A stretch of 64,000 nt of DNA from Serratia bockelmannii (GTDB taxonomy: Bacteria; Pseudomonadota; Gammaproteobacteria; Enterobacterales; Enterobacteriaceae): the NCBI RefSeq assembly GCF_008011855.1, contig NZ_VOUX01000008.1, positions 62,001-126,000 on the forward strand, written 5' to 3'. Shown here one piece after another: positions 1-10,469 of this stretch (position 1 is its first letter; each line of letters opens with the position of its first letter). Position numbers and translations under genes: made by a program. The notes under the pieces were generated by a model. That model ran no database searches. It worked only from the letters and a program-made list of their open reading frames with translations, and had not been told where the DNA came from.

Positions 1-719
1 AGCACCGCCAGCGACGTATCGTCCTCCAGGCCCAGACAGGCTGGCAGGAAGAGCGCGTCGGCCTCGCCCGCCAGCCGCCGCAGCTCCTCGGCCATCGGCG
101 GCAGGCTTTCCATCAAATCCAGCACCCGGGCGATGTTCACCGCGCGGAACTCGCTGGGGTTATTGCGCAATCTGTCCAACGCCGGCATGTGCAGATAGGC
201 CACGTCCGTCTGCATACCGAGCTCCCGGCTCAGAGAGTCGGCGGCCATCTGCGGCTGGAAGTCGAGGAACCCCTCGATGCCGATCACCGCGATGCGCCGC
301 CACGGCAGTTGGCCGGTCAGCGGCAGCGTCGGGATCGCCTGCGGGCTGAGCCAGGTGGCGCGGCGCGTGCCCAGCGGCGTAATGCGCAGATGGTTATTGG
401 TACCCTCGCCCTGCAGGTTCAACCCGCAGCGCGCCAGCAGCCGCTGTGCGGCGGCGGACAGCGCCGCCACCCGACCGGGCCCGATCAGGGCATACGGATG
501 CTGCGGCGCCTGCTGCGCCAGCTGCGGTAACGCCGCCAGCGGCATCTCGACCGGCGTGCCGTCCGGCAATCTCGCCAACAGATCGAGCGAGCCGGAGGAG
601 AAGTAGAGCGCGCTCTGGCCGGAACTGACCACCGCGCAGCGTTTGCCCTGTTCGGCCACGGCAATGGCGCAGCTCAGGCCCGCCAGGCCACCGCCAATCA
701 CCACTACGTCAAATCGCAT
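1..719 (-). CDS. glpB: Anaerobic glycerol-3-phosphate dehydrogenase subunit B (partial, 3' end outside window)
   Basis: The reading frame opens with MRFDVVVIGGGLAGLSCAIA, an FAD-binding Rossmann motif (GxGxxG), and stays open to the window edge, so the C terminus is missing. GlpB is the flavoprotein subunit that, with GlpA and the Fe-S membrane anchor GlpC, oxidises sn-glycerol-3-phosphate to dihydroxyacetone phosphate and passes electrons to menaquinone during anaerobic growth. The ATG at 717-719 overlaps the end of glpA by 11 bp, which points to translational coupling within glpABC. glpC is expected just outside the left edge. The assignment rests on the N-terminal motif, the overlap with glpA and the divergent glpTQ neighbours. 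Confidence 0.93.
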   Translation of the reverse strand, partial: MRFDVVVIGGGLAGLSCAIAVAEQGKRCAVVSSGQSALYFSSGSLDLLARLPDGTPVEMPLAALPQLAQQAPQHPYALIGPGRVAALSAAAQRLLARCGLNLQGEGTNNHLRITPLGTRRATWLSPQAIPTLPLTGQLPWRRIAVIGIEGFLDFQPQMAADSLSRELGMQTDVAYLHMPALDRLRNNPSEFRAVNIARVLDLMESLPPMAEELRRLAGEADALFLPACLGLEDDTSLAV

Positions 720-2358
720 CATCCGCCTCCTGCTCCTTGTCGGCCTGGGCCTCAAGCCCGCATAACCCCTGGTAAACCCAACTGGTAAATTCGCTCTCGC
801 GCAACGCATCGCCCCAGGCGATCGGCCGTACGCCTTTCCACCGTTCGTTGAGGAACTGCGACAGCTGCGCGATAGATTGCTGCGGCGTGCTGACGTTAAA
901 GCGCGTCAGCAGCCCGGCGGCGCGGCAGGCGCAGAGTTCGCCTTGGCAGGTACCCATGCCGACGCGGGTGCGGCGGCGCAGATCCACCAGGTTATTGACG
1001 GTCAGCGAATTGACCGCATAGCGCACTTCCCCGGCGGTCACCGCCTCGCATTCGCACACCAGGCTGGTGTCGAGCCGATCGGCCGCCGGCACCTGGCTGG
1101 CGCGATCGCCGTGGCGGTAAATTGCTGAGCCGCGAATACTGGCGGGCAGTGAAACCACGCTGCGCACCGTTTCCTCCGCCGACTGGCGAGATCCGGGCAA
1201 CGCGTCCTGCGCGGTGGTGCACGGACGGTTTACGCCAAGCTTTTCGCACACCTTGTCGGTGGCCCACTCCGCCATCAGGCGGTAGGTCATCAGCTTGCCG
1301 CCGGTGATGGTGATAAACCCTTCCAGCCCGTCGCGGGCGGCGTGATCGAGCAGCACGATGCCGCGGCTGACGTTGCGCCCGCTGGGATCGTCGTCGCTGG
1401 CGACCAGCGGCCGCACCCCGGCATAGGCGCGCAGAATGCGGGTCTGCGCCAGGGTGGGCGCCAACAGCGCCCCCTCGCGGATCAGAATGTCCACCTCCTG
1501 CGGGGTCACCAGCATGTTGTCAATTTGGTCGTAGTCGATATGAGTCGAGGTGGTGCCGATCAGCGAGATGGTGTCGCCCGGCACCAGGATATCGGCGTCC
1601 GCCGGTTTGCGGCAGCGGTTGATCACCATGTTGTTGATGCGATGGCCGAGGATCAGCAGCGCTCCCTTGGCCGGGAACATGCGAATGCGTAAATCGGCAT
1701 ATTCGGCAATCTGCTGGCCCCAGATACCGGCGGCGTTGACCACCACAGACGCGTGCAGTTCATAGCGCCGCTGATTCTGATGGTCGTAAACGCGCACGCC
1801 CGTTACCCGATCGCCGCTGCGCAACAATCCCACCACCTGGTGGTAGGTCAGGATCTGCGCACCGTGCTCGCGCGCGTCCAACATGTTGGCGGCGGTCAGC
1901 CGGAAGGGATCGACGGTGCCGTCCGGTACGCGCACCGCGCCGATCAGCGCCGGGTTAGCCGCCGGCTCCAACCGCAGCGCCAGCTGCGGGTCGATCGCTT
2001 CGGCGTCGATGTCGGCCTGGCGACAGGCCGCGATAAACTGCTGCTGATAGTCCAGCGAGTCTTGCGGCAAGGTGATGAACAGCCCGTCGGTGCGCTCGAT
2101 ACAGTGATGCGCGATGCGTTTCAGGATGCGGTTTTCTTCGATGCACTCGCGCGCCGACTCGCCGTCGGTCACCGCATAGCGCGCGCCGCTGTGCAATAAA
2201 CCGTGGTTGCGGCCGGTGGCGCCGGTAGCGATGTCGTGGCGCTCCAGCAAAATGCATCGCAGGCCGCGCCGCGCACAGTCGCGGGCAATGCCTGCGCCGG
2301 TGGCGCCGCCGCCGATGATGATCACATCCGTTTCGCCGCCGTCAAAATAGCTGCTCAT
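709..2358 (-). CDS. glpA: Anaerobic glycerol-3-phosphate dehydrogenase subunit A
   Basis: The 549-residue protein is close to E. coli GlpA in length. It has an N-terminal FAD motif GGGATG (residues 16-21) and a DAO-type oxidoreductase body. The C-terminal BFD-like domain carries cysteines in the pattern CEC (435-437), then C471 and C476, consistent with a [2Fe-2S] cluster. It is the catalytic subunit converting glycerol-3-phosphate to dihydroxyacetone phosphate with fumarate or nitrate as terminal acceptor. It is first in glpABC and divergent from glpT; the 364-bp gap holds CRP-, FNR- and GlpR-like sites. The C-terminal tail past the Fe-S domain is acidic and low in complexity. Confidence 0.97.
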   Translation of the reverse strand: MSSYFDGGETDVIIIGGGATGAGIARDCARRGLRCILLERHDIATGATGRNHGLLHSGARYAVTDGESARECIEENRILKRIAHHCIERTDGLFITLPQDSLDYQQQFIAACRQADIDAEAIDPQLALRLEPAANPALIGAVRVPDGTVDPFRLTAANMLDAREHGAQILTYHQVVGLLRSGDRVTGVRVYDHQNQRRYELHASVVVNAAGIWGQQIAEYADLRIRMFPAKGALLILGHRINNMVINRCRKPADADILVPGDTISLIGTTSTHIDYDQIDNMLVTPQEVDILIREGALLAPTLAQTRILRAYAGVRPLVASDDDPSGRNVSRGIVLLDHAARDGLEGFITITGGKLMTYRLMAEWATDKVCEKLGVNRPCTTAQDALPGSRQSAEETVRSVVSLPASIRGSAIYRHGDRASQVPAADRLDTSLVCECEAVTAGEVRYAVNSLTVNNLVDLRRRTRVGMGTCQGELCACRAAGLLTRFNVSTPQQSIAQLSQFLNERWKGVRPIAWGDALRESEFTSWVYQGLCGLEAQADKEQEADDAI

Positions 2359-2418
2359 GTCGCTCCCTCAGGATCGGTAGTTATGAGCCTATTGAGCCAC
2401 GGTTATTGGGGTCTTTGT

Positions 2419-2432
2419 TTGATAAGGAACAA
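2419..2432. promoter_or_regulatory. FNR-like site upstream of glpA
   Basis: TTGATAAGGAACAA fits the FNR consensus TTGAT-N4-ATCAA with one mismatch. It lies about 65 bp upstream of the glpA start, a sensible place for anaerobic activation of glpABC. It overlaps the GlpR-like operator. Confidence 0.5.
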
Positions 2433-2443
2433 TAACGAACATA
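2424..2443. promoter_or_regulatory. GlpR-like operator
   Basis: The right half AACGAACATA matches the GlpR half-site fully and the left half matches about six of ten positions. Overlap with the FNR-like site suggests direct competition between the repressor and the anaerobic activator. Confidence 0.45.
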
Positions 2444-2477
2444 AAACGAAATAAAAATGACCACAAAAAACCATCAA

Positions 2478-2493
2478 TGTGATCATAATCACG
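2478..2493. promoter_or_regulatory. CRP site between glpA and glpT
   Basis: TGTGATCATAATCACG matches the consensus TGTGA-N6-TCACA at nine of ten core positions. CRP activation of glpTQ and glpABC is established in E. coli. Confidence 0.7.
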
Positions 2494-2722
2494 ATTTTTG
2501 GACGTTTTTCTATTTCATAACGTTAACGAATCGCTCAAAATCCGCCGTGGTTTCATGAAAGTGTAACAATTGCGCCATTCGTCACAGCGACACCAGGCGT
2601 ATTTGATGACAATGGCGCTCGTTATGGAACACAAAAACACCACATTCGATATCCGCTCAATCATCAAATGAACGTAAAAGGTCATATTGATGTGATAACA
2701 GATAAAGCCATCGGAGGCGCTC

Positions 2723-4078
2723 ATGTTGAGTATTTTTAAGCCAGCCGCACACATCGCCCGTGTGCCGAGCGATAAGGTAGATCCGCTCTACCGTAAGCTG
2801 CGCTGGCAAATTTTCCTGGGGATCTTCTTCGGTTACGCCGCCTACTATCTGGTGCGTAAGAACTTCACCCTGGCCATGCCTTACCTGATCGAACAAGGCT
2901 TCAGCCGCGGCGACCTCGGCTTCGCGCTGTCGGGCATCTCTATCGCCTACGGCTTCTCCAAATTCATCATGGGTTCGGTTTCCGACCGTTCCAACCCGCG
3001 AGTATTCCTGCCTGCCGGCCTGATCCTGGCGGCGGCGGTGATGTTGTTCATGGGCTTCGTACCGTGGGCAACTTCCAGCATCGCGGTGATGTTCGTTCTG
3101 CTGTTCCTGTGCGGCTGGTTCCAGGGCATGGGTTGGCCGCCGTGCGGCCGCACCATGGTGCACTGGTGGTCGCAGAAAGAACGCGGCGGCATCGTCTCCA
3201 TCTGGAACTGCGCCCACAACGTGGGTGGCGGCCTGCCGCCGCTGCTGTTCCTGCTGGGCATGGCCTGGTTCAACGACTGGCACGCGGCGCTGTACATGCC
3301 GGCCTTCGGCGCCATCCTGGTGGCCCTGATCGCCTTCGCCCTGATGCGCGATACCCCGCAATCCTGCGGCCTGCCGCCGATTGAAGAGTACAAAAACGAC
3401 TACCCGGACGACTACAGCGAAAAAGACGAAGAAGAGCTGACCGCCAAGCAGATCTTCATGCAGTACATCCTGCCGAACAAGCTGTTGTGGTACATCGCGG
3501 TCGCCAACGTGTTCGTCTACCTGCTGCGTTACGGCATTCTGGACTGGTCACCGACCTACCTGAAAGAAGTGAAGCACTTCGCGCTGGACAAGTCTTCCTG
3601 GGCCTACTTCCTGTATGAATACGCCGGTATCCCGGGCACCCTGCTGTGCGGCTGGATGTCGGACAAAGTGTTCAAAGGCAACCGCGGCGCCACCGGCGTG
3701 TTCTTCATGACGCTGGTGACCATCGCCACCGTGGTGTTCTGGATGAACCCGGCCGGTAACCCGACCGTGGACATGATCTGTATGCTGGTCATCGGCTTCC
3801 TGATCTACGGCCCGGTGATGCTGATCGGCCTGCACGCGCTGGAGCTGGCGCCGAAGAAAGCCGCCGGCACCGCCGCGGGCTTCACCGGCCTGTTCGGCTA
3901 CCTGGGCGGCTCGGTTGCGGCCAGCGCCATCGTCGGTTACACCGTAGACTTCTTCGGTTGGGACGGCGGCTTCATGGTGATGATCGGCGGCGGCGTGCTG
4001 GCGGTTATCCTGCTGCTGCTGACCATGCTGAACGAGAAGAAACACCACGCGGAAATCGCTGCCGGCAAGCGCGGCTAA
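2723..4078 (+). CDS. glpT: Glycerol-3-phosphate:phosphate antiporter
   Basis: The 451-residue protein belongs to the organophosphate:Pi antiporter branch of the major facilitator superfamily. It shows twelve hydrophobic segments in two bundles, joined by a charged central loop around residues 215-240 ([15 protein letters not shown] and an acidic stretch). GlpT imports sn-glycerol-3-phosphate across the inner membrane in exchange for phosphate and in E. coli is also the entry route for fosfomycin. The ATG has a strong GGAGG site upstream. glpQ follows 82 bp downstream after a hairpin. Length and sequence agree closely with E. coli GlpT. Confidence 0.98.
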   Translation: MLSIFKPAAHIARVPSDKVDPLYRKLRWQIFLGIFFGYAAYYLVRKNFTLAMPYLIEQGFSRGDLGFALSGISIAYGFSKFIMGSVSDRSNPRVFLPAGLILAAAVMLFMGFVPWATSSIAVMFVLLFLCGWFQGMGWPPCGRTMVHWWSQKERGGIVSIWNCAHNVGGGLPPLLFLLGMAWFNDWHAALYMPAFGAILVALIAFALMRDTPQSCGLPPIEEYKNDYPDDYSEKDEEELTAKQIFMQYILPNKLLWYIAVANVFVYLLRYGILDWSPTYLKEVKHFALDKSSWAYFLYEYAGIPGTLLCGWMSDKVFKGNRGATGVFFMTLVTIATVVFWMNPAGNPTVDMICMLVIGFLIYGPVMLIGLHALELAPKKAAGTAAGFTGLFGYLGGSVAASAIVGYTVDFFGWDGGFMVMIGGGVLAVILLLLTMLNEKKHHAEIAAGKRG

Positions 4079-4103
4079 CCGTCATACGACTTTTGCATGA
4101 TTT

Positions 4104-4126
4104 AAAGGCCGCCCTGCGGCCTTTTT
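4104..4126 (+). terminator. Hairpin with U-run between glpT and glpQ
   Basis: AAAGGCCGC and GCGGCCTTT pair around a three-base loop and are followed by a T-run. It looks like an intrinsic terminator inside the glpTQ operon and may lower glpQ expression relative to glpT. Confidence 0.7.
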
Positions 4127-4160
4127 ACTACCCTGCCCCCAACAACACGGAGAAAACGGA

Positions 4161-5240
4161 ATGCGGACTCAAGTCAAAGCCCTGCTGACAGGGATCATTC
4201 TCGCCACCTCAATGGTCAGCGCCGCCCAGGCGGCGGACAAAGTGGTGATCGCCCACCGCGGCGCCAGCGGCTACCTGCCGGAACACACTCTGCCGGCGAA
4301 GGCAATGGCCTACGCGCAGGGCGCCGATTACCTCGAACAAGATCTGGTGATGACCAAGGACAACGAGCTGGTGGTGCTGCACGACCATTACCTCGATCGC
4401 GTCACCGACGTCGCCGAACGTTTCCCGAACCGCGCACGCAAAGACGGCCGTTATTACGCCATCGACTTTACGCTGGCGGAGATCAAATCGCTGAAGTTCA
4501 CCGAAGGCTTTGACATCGAAAACGGCAAGAAGGTACAGGGCTACCCTGGCCGCTTCCCGATGGGCAAATCCGACTTCCGCGTCCACACCTTCCAGGAAGA
4601 GATCGAGTTCGTACAGGGTCTGAACCATTCGACCGGCAAAAACATCGGCATCTATCCTGAAATCAAAGCGCCTTGGTTCCACAAGCAGGAAGGCAAAGAC
4701 ATCTCCAGCAAAGTGCTGGCAGTGCTCAAGCAGTACGGTTACACCGGCAAGAACGACAACGTCTACCTGCAGTGCTTCGACGCCAACGAACTCAAACGCA
4801 TCAAGAACGAGCTGGAGCCGAAGCTGGGCATGGATCTGAAGCTGGTTCAGCTGATCGCCTACAACGACTGGCAGGAAACCTACGAGCAGAAAGCCGACGG
4901 CAAGTGGGTGGAATACGACTATGACTGGATGTTCAAACCGGGCGCGATGAAGAAAATCGCTCAGTATGCCGACGGCATCGGGCCGGACTACCACATGCTG
5001 GTGGTGGCGGATAAATCCAAGCCGGGCCACATCGTGCTGACCGACATGGTGAAAGAAGCGCACGCCAGCAAGCTGGCGGTGCATCCGTTCACCATCCGCG
5101 CCGATGCGCTGCCGAAGTACGTGACCGACGTGAACCAACTGTATGACGTGATTTACAACCAGGCCGGCGTCGACGGCGTGTTCACCGACTTCCCGGACAA
5201 GGGCGTGCAGTTCCTGCAGAAGCAGGGCCAGCACAAGTAA
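4161..5240 (+). CDS. glpQ: Periplasmic glycerophosphodiester phosphodiesterase
   Basis: The 359-residue precursor has a Sec signal peptide (residues 1-24, cleavage after SAAQA). It is followed by a GDPD TIM-barrel with the HRGASGYLPEHT motif and a second catalytic histidine in LHDHYLDR. It hydrolyses glycerophosphodiesters in the periplasm to glycerol-3-phosphate and an alcohol, supplying the substrate for GlpT. It is the second gene of glpTQ. An intrinsic terminator follows the stop codon. The start has GGAG about seven bases upstream. Confidence 0.97.
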   Translation: MRTQVKALLTGIILATSMVSAAQAADKVVIAHRGASGYLPEHTLPAKAMAYAQGADYLEQDLVMTKDNELVVLHDHYLDRVTDVAERFPNRARKDGRYYAIDFTLAEIKSLKFTEGFDIENGKKVQGYPGRFPMGKSDFRVHTFQEEIEFVQGLNHSTGKNIGIYPEIKAPWFHKQEGKDISSKVLAVLKQYGYTGKNDNVYLQCFDANELKRIKNELEPKLGMDLKLVQLIAYNDWQETYEQKADGKWVEYDYDWMFKPGAMKKIAQYADGIGPDYHMLVVADKSKPGHIVLTDMVKEAHASKLAVHPFTIRADALPKYVTDVNQLYDVIYNQAGVDGVFTDFPDKGVQFLQKQGQHK

Positions 5241-5244
5241 TGCC

Positions 5245-5266
5245 AAGGGCGCCGCAAGGCGCCCTT
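5245..5266. terminator. Terminator between convergent glpQ and yigL
   Basis: AAGGGCGCC pairs with GGCGCCCTT around GCAA just after the glpQ stop. The following T-run is imperfect. It probably ends glpTQ and may also act on yigL transcripts. Confidence 0.7.
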
Positions 5267-5294
5267 GTTATTTCAGAGAAACGGCCTGGTTATT

Positions 5295-6092
5295 TCAGAG
5301 GAACATCTTGCGCAGGTAGTGCGGCACCGCGTTATCGACATTGGAGCCGATCACTTCCAGCTCCGGCAGCATATCCTTCAGGCGCTGATGCGCGTCGCGC
5401 ATGATGCAGCCCTTGCCGGCCATCGACAGCATCTCCAGATCGTTCATACCGTCGCCGAAGGCGATGCACTCTTGCAGCGTATAGCCGATGATCTTGGCCA
5501 CTTCTTCCAGCGCATGCCCTTTCGACACGCCGCCCGCCATCACTTCCAGACAGGTCGGGAACGAGAAGCTGACGTTGACCCGATCGCCCCAGCGCGCGTT
5601 GATGGCGTCTTCCACCTGCAGCAACCGCTCATGATCTTCACAGGTAAAGTAAACCTTGCAGACGCCGTCGGTTTCCAGCAGGCCCGGCTCAAACAGCTGA
5701 TATTTGAATACCGACTCCTGGAAGAACTCTTCCTGCTCCGGGCTTTCGCGGTTGATGAACCAGTCATCGTTACGGTAGACGTTGGTGGTTATCTCCGGAT
5801 CGTCGTGCAGCATGCCGTACAGATCGCGGGCGATATCCTCGTCCAGGTTGTGGCTGAAGATCAGCTCGCCGGCCGTGTTGTGCACCCGCGCGCCGTTGGA
5901 GGTGATCATAAAGGCGCTGATCTCCAGACTGTCGCGGATCTGCGCCACGTCGATGTGGTGGCGGCCGGTGGCGAACACGAAATGCACGCCGCGCTGGGTC
6001 AGCAACTTCAGCGTTTCTTTGGCGTACGGCGACAGGGTATGGTCGGGAGACAGCAGCGTGCCATCTAAATCGGAAGCGACGACGTGATACAT
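5295..6092 (-). CDS. yigL: HAD-IIB (Cof-type) sugar-phosphate phosphatase
   Basis: Starting at the ATG of MYHVVASDLDGTLL, the 265-residue protein has the HAD nucleophile motif DLDGT (D8, D10) at the N terminus and the metal-binding GDGMNDLEML motif near residue 215, with a type IIB cap between. E. coli YigL dephosphorylates pyridoxal phosphate and several sugar phosphates and is induced by the sRNA SgrS in glucose-phosphate stress. An in-frame TTG-type extension of 16 residues exists upstream but lacks family similarity. The start is 4 bp past the pldB stop, so the two are probably cotranscribed, as in E. coli. Confidence 0.93.
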   Translation of the reverse strand: MYHVVASDLDGTLLSPDHTLSPYAKETLKLLTQRGVHFVFATGRHHIDVAQIRDSLEISAFMITSNGARVHNTAGELIFSHNLDEDIARDLYGMLHDDPEITTNVYRNDDWFINRESPEQEEFFQESVFKYQLFEPGLLETDGVCKVYFTCEDHERLLQVEDAINARWGDRVNVSFSFPTCLEVMAGGVSKGHALEEVAKIIGYTLQECIAFGDGMNDLEMLSMAGKGCIMRDAHQRLKDMLPELEVIGSNVDNAVPHYLRKMFL

Positions 6093-6096
6093 AGCG

Positions 6097-7140
6097 TTAT
6101 GTTCTAACCTCTGATGGAGTTGTCGGCGGCAGCGCGCCACCTAAGTGTTGAGCAAAGAAGCGCAGGATTGCGTTCAGTGCTTCGGCGCGCATCGCGTCCC
6201 GCTCGAACAGGATCTCATGGCGTGCGCCGTTGATAACCCACGGAAGCCCCCCTTCGCAAGGGCGCCCCGCGTCTGACAGAGCCTGACAAAAAGCCTGGTG
6301 CGAACGGTTGTCAACCACCCGTTCCTCACCGGCTTGCAAAAGCAACAGCGGCGTTGTTATCTCCCCGGCCTGCGCGATAATCTGCCGGCCGGCGCGGATG
6401 CTCTCCCGCACCCAATGGTAGGTCGGTCCGCCCACCTGCAGCTCGGGGTAATCGGCGTAATAGCGCAGGCTACGCCGGTAGCGTTCGCGGCTGTGGGTCA
6501 ACACGTTGACCACATAAGGCAGCGGCCGCCACTGGCCGGTGCCCACCGCGTAGTAGTCGCGGATCGCCGGACGGGTCTCCGCCCAGTCGAGGATGCGGTC
6601 GGCCAGCCAGCCCGGCATCGGCAACTGGATGCCGAACATCGGCGCGCAAAACGCCGCCGCATCGAACGCCTGCGGCCGGCGTTGCAGGAACTGCGCCAGG
6701 ATCGCGCCGCCCATCGAATGCGCCAGCGCGAAGCGCTGCCGGTAACCGCGCGACTCGACTTCGCGCTGCCAAAGCTGCTCGAAATCGTCCACGTAGTCGG
6801 CGAAGTTTACCACATGACCACGGTGCGTATCCGCCAGTAAACGCCCGGAACGCCCTTGGCCGCGATGATCGACGATCACCACGTCGTAACCGCAGTGGAA
6901 CAGATCGTAGGCCACCTCGGGGTATTTCACGTAGCTTTCGATGCGGCCGGGGCTGACCACCACCACGCGCTGATGCCGCGCGGAACTGAAACGCACAAAG
7001 CGGATCGGCACGCCGTCCACGCCGCTGAACTCGCCTTCTTCGCGCTGCCGCCAGAAATCCAGCAGCGGCCCGGTGGCGAAGGCAGCGAACTGCGTTTCAC
7101 GCGTTAACCAGTCATCGGAGCTGAGAGTGAACGAGGTCAT
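6097..7140 (-). CDS. pldB: Lysophospholipase L2
   Basis: The 347-residue alpha/beta hydrolase starts at MTSFTLSSDDW. It carries the nucleophile elbow AHSMGGA and a distal RHEIL histidine typical of the serine hydrolase triad. PldB is an inner-membrane-associated enzyme that releases the fatty acid from 2-acyl lysophospholipids and works alongside PldA in phospholipid turnover. An upstream in-frame extension of 17 residues is less likely, because family members begin at this methionine. It is followed at once by yigL and is divergent from rhtB, as in E. coli. Confidence 0.93.
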   Translation of the reverse strand: MTSFTLSSDDWLTRETQFAAFATGPLLDFWRQREEGEFSGVDGVPIRFVRFSSARHQRVVVVSPGRIESYVKYPEVAYDLFHCGYDVVIVDHRGQGRSGRLLADTHRGHVVNFADYVDDFEQLWQREVESRGYRQRFALAHSMGGAILAQFLQRRPQAFDAAAFCAPMFGIQLPMPGWLADRILDWAETRPAIRDYYAVGTGQWRPLPYVVNVLTHSRERYRRSLRYYADYPELQVGGPTYHWVRESIRAGRQIIAQAGEITTPLLLLQAGEERVVDNRSHQAFCQALSDAGRPCEGGLPWVINGARHEILFERDAMRAEALNAILRFFAQHLGGALPPTTPSEVRT

Positions 7141-7288
7141 CGAGAGCGTTTTCCCTGTGGGGCCGGCGGAAAAATGTGACCGCTGGCACAAGAAATCATA
7201 CTAGCGTATTGTGATTCAATTCTGACAAAAAACGGCGCCGCCTCGGCGCATTGTGGCACAAAACGACACTTTCAGGGAGCCGAGAACC

Positions 7289-7909
7289 ATGACCTTGGAC
7301 TGGTGGTTAACCTACCTGCTGACCACGCTTATCCTTAGCCTGTCCCCTGGATCCGGCGCCATCAACACCATGAGCACCGGCATCAGCCACGGCTATCGCG
7401 GCGCCGCCGCGTCAATCGCCGGCCTGCAGGTCGGGTTGAGCGCGCACATCGTGCTGGTGGGCATCGGTCTCGGCGCGCTGATATCGCAATCGCTGCTGGC
7501 GTTCGAGCTGCTGAAATGGTTGGGCGCCGCCTACCTGGTGTGGCTCGGCATCCAGCAATGGCGCGCCGCCGGCGCGCTGGATCTGCATGCGCTGGCGGGC
7601 AGCATGCCGCGCCGCCGTCTGTTCCGCCGCGCGGTGCTGGTCAATCTGACCAACCCGAAAAGCATCGTGTTCCTCGCCGCGCTGTTCCCGCAGTTCATCT
7701 TGCCCAATCAACCGCAGGCCGAGCAGTACCTGGTGCTCGGCGTCACCACCGTGGTGGTGGATATTCTGGTGATGATCGGTTACGCCACCCTGGCGACGCG
7801 CATCGCCGGCTGGCTGAAAACGCCGCGCCAGATGCAGCTGCTTAACCGGGTGTTCGGTTCACTGTTCATTTTGGTGGCGGGGCTGCTGGCGACCGCCCGC
7901 AAAGCCTGA
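7289..7909 (+). CDS. rhtB: Homoserine/homoserine lactone efflux protein
   Basis: This 206-residue LysE/RhtB family transporter has about five or six hydrophobic segments and the family signature [16 protein letters not shown] near residue 20. E. coli RhtB exports homoserine and homoserine lactone. The ATG at 7289 follows a GGGAG ribosome-binding site; the upstream in-frame ATG at 7253 is less well placed. It is convergent with the related rhtC and divergent from pldB, the arrangement known from E. coli. RhtB and RhtC are related, so substrate is assigned by position. Confidence 0.92.
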   Translation: MTLDWWLTYLLTTLILSLSPGSGAINTMSTGISHGYRGAAASIAGLQVGLSAHIVLVGIGLGALISQSLLAFELLKWLGAAYLVWLGIQQWRAAGALDLHALAGSMPRRRLFRRAVLVNLTNPKSIVFLAALFPQFILPNQPQAEQYLVLGVTTVVVDILVMIGYATLATRIAGWLKTPRQMQLLNRVFGSLFILVAGLLATARKA

Positions 7910-7914
7910 CAAAA

Positions 7915-7940
7915 AAGGCCGGGCATCGCTGCTCGGCCTT
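7915..7940. terminator. Bidirectional terminator between rhtB and rhtC
   Basis: AAGGCCGGGC and GCTCGGCCTT form a ten-pair stem (one wobble) around ATCGCT. It is preceded by an A-run, so it should work best on the minus strand (rhtC). Confidence 0.7.
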
Positions 7941-7957
7941 GGGCATCTCACCGCCGG

Positions 7958-8578
7958 TCAGCGGGTAAAGATCAGGTGTAACCCGAAGCCGGTGAACAGC
8001 ACGCCCGCCACCCCGTCGATCCACTTGGCCAACCGCTGATAGCCGCGGCGCATCGCCGGCAGCGCGAACACCACCGCCACCAAGCTGAACCAGACGAAGG
8101 TCTCGGCAACGATCAGCAAGAACAGCCCCCAGCGCGCGCCGGCGCCGACGCTGTCGCCGACGAACAGCGAGAACACGCTGCCGAAATAGATCACCGCTTT
8201 CGGGTTGGACAGATTGGTCAGGAAGCCGCGAATAAAGCTGCGCCCGGCCTTCGGCAACGCCACCTGGGCCTCCGCCGCCGGAGCAGCTTGCTGCGCCCGC
8301 GCGGAACGCAGCAGTTGCCACCCCATCCAGCACAGGTAAATGCCGCCGCCGACCATGATGACCTGATGCAGCCAGGCCATCTTCTGCAGGATCAGATGCA
8401 GCCCCATCAACGCCACGCCGGCCCAAACCACGATGCCGAGCGAAATGCCGACCACGCCCATCATCGCCTCACGGCGCGAACGGCTGGCGGCGGTTTGCGA
8501 CACGAAAAAGAAGTCCGGCCCCGGGCTCATCAGCGCAATCAGATGCACCAGCGCCACGGTGAGAAACAGCATCAGCAT
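7958..8578 (-). CDS. rhtC: Threonine efflux protein
   Basis: A 206-residue LysE/RhtB family exporter with the signature LMSPGPDFFFVSQTA near residue 18 and about six membrane segments. E. coli RhtC exports threonine. It lies 12 bp downstream of recQ on the same strand and probably shares its transcript. It is convergent with rhtB. The family is large and substrate cannot be read from sequence alone, but the gene neighbourhood matches E. coli. Confidence 0.92.
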   Translation of the reverse strand: MLMLFLTVALVHLIALMSPGPDFFFVSQTAASRSRREAMMGVVGISLGIVVWAGVALMGLHLILQKMAWLHQVIMVGGGIYLCWMGWQLLRSARAQQAAPAAEAQVALPKAGRSFIRGFLTNLSNPKAVIYFGSVFSLFVGDSVGAGARWGLFLLIVAETFVWFSLVAVVFALPAMRRGYQRLAKWIDGVAGVLFTGFGLHLIFTR

Positions 8579-8590
8579 GATTTATCGCCC

Positions 8591-10426
<1,836 letters not shown>

Positions 10427-10469
10427 ACACTTCCCCATTTTTTCATCGGTACACACCCAGCGGGTATGA

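Larger units (their letters stand above)
2359..2722. promoter_or_regulatory. Divergent glpABC / glpTQ control region
   Basis: This 364-bp AT-rich gap has no gene and separates the two divergent glp operons. It holds a near-perfect CRP site (2478-2493), an FNR-like site (2419-2432) and an overlapping GlpR-like operator (2424-2443). Weaker GlpR-like half-sites appear around 2518-2537 and 2645-2665. A strong GGAGG ribosome-binding site lies a few bases before glpT. In E. coli the same gap is controlled by GlpR, CRP and FNR. The exact -10/-35 boxes were not assigned. Confidence 0.75.
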
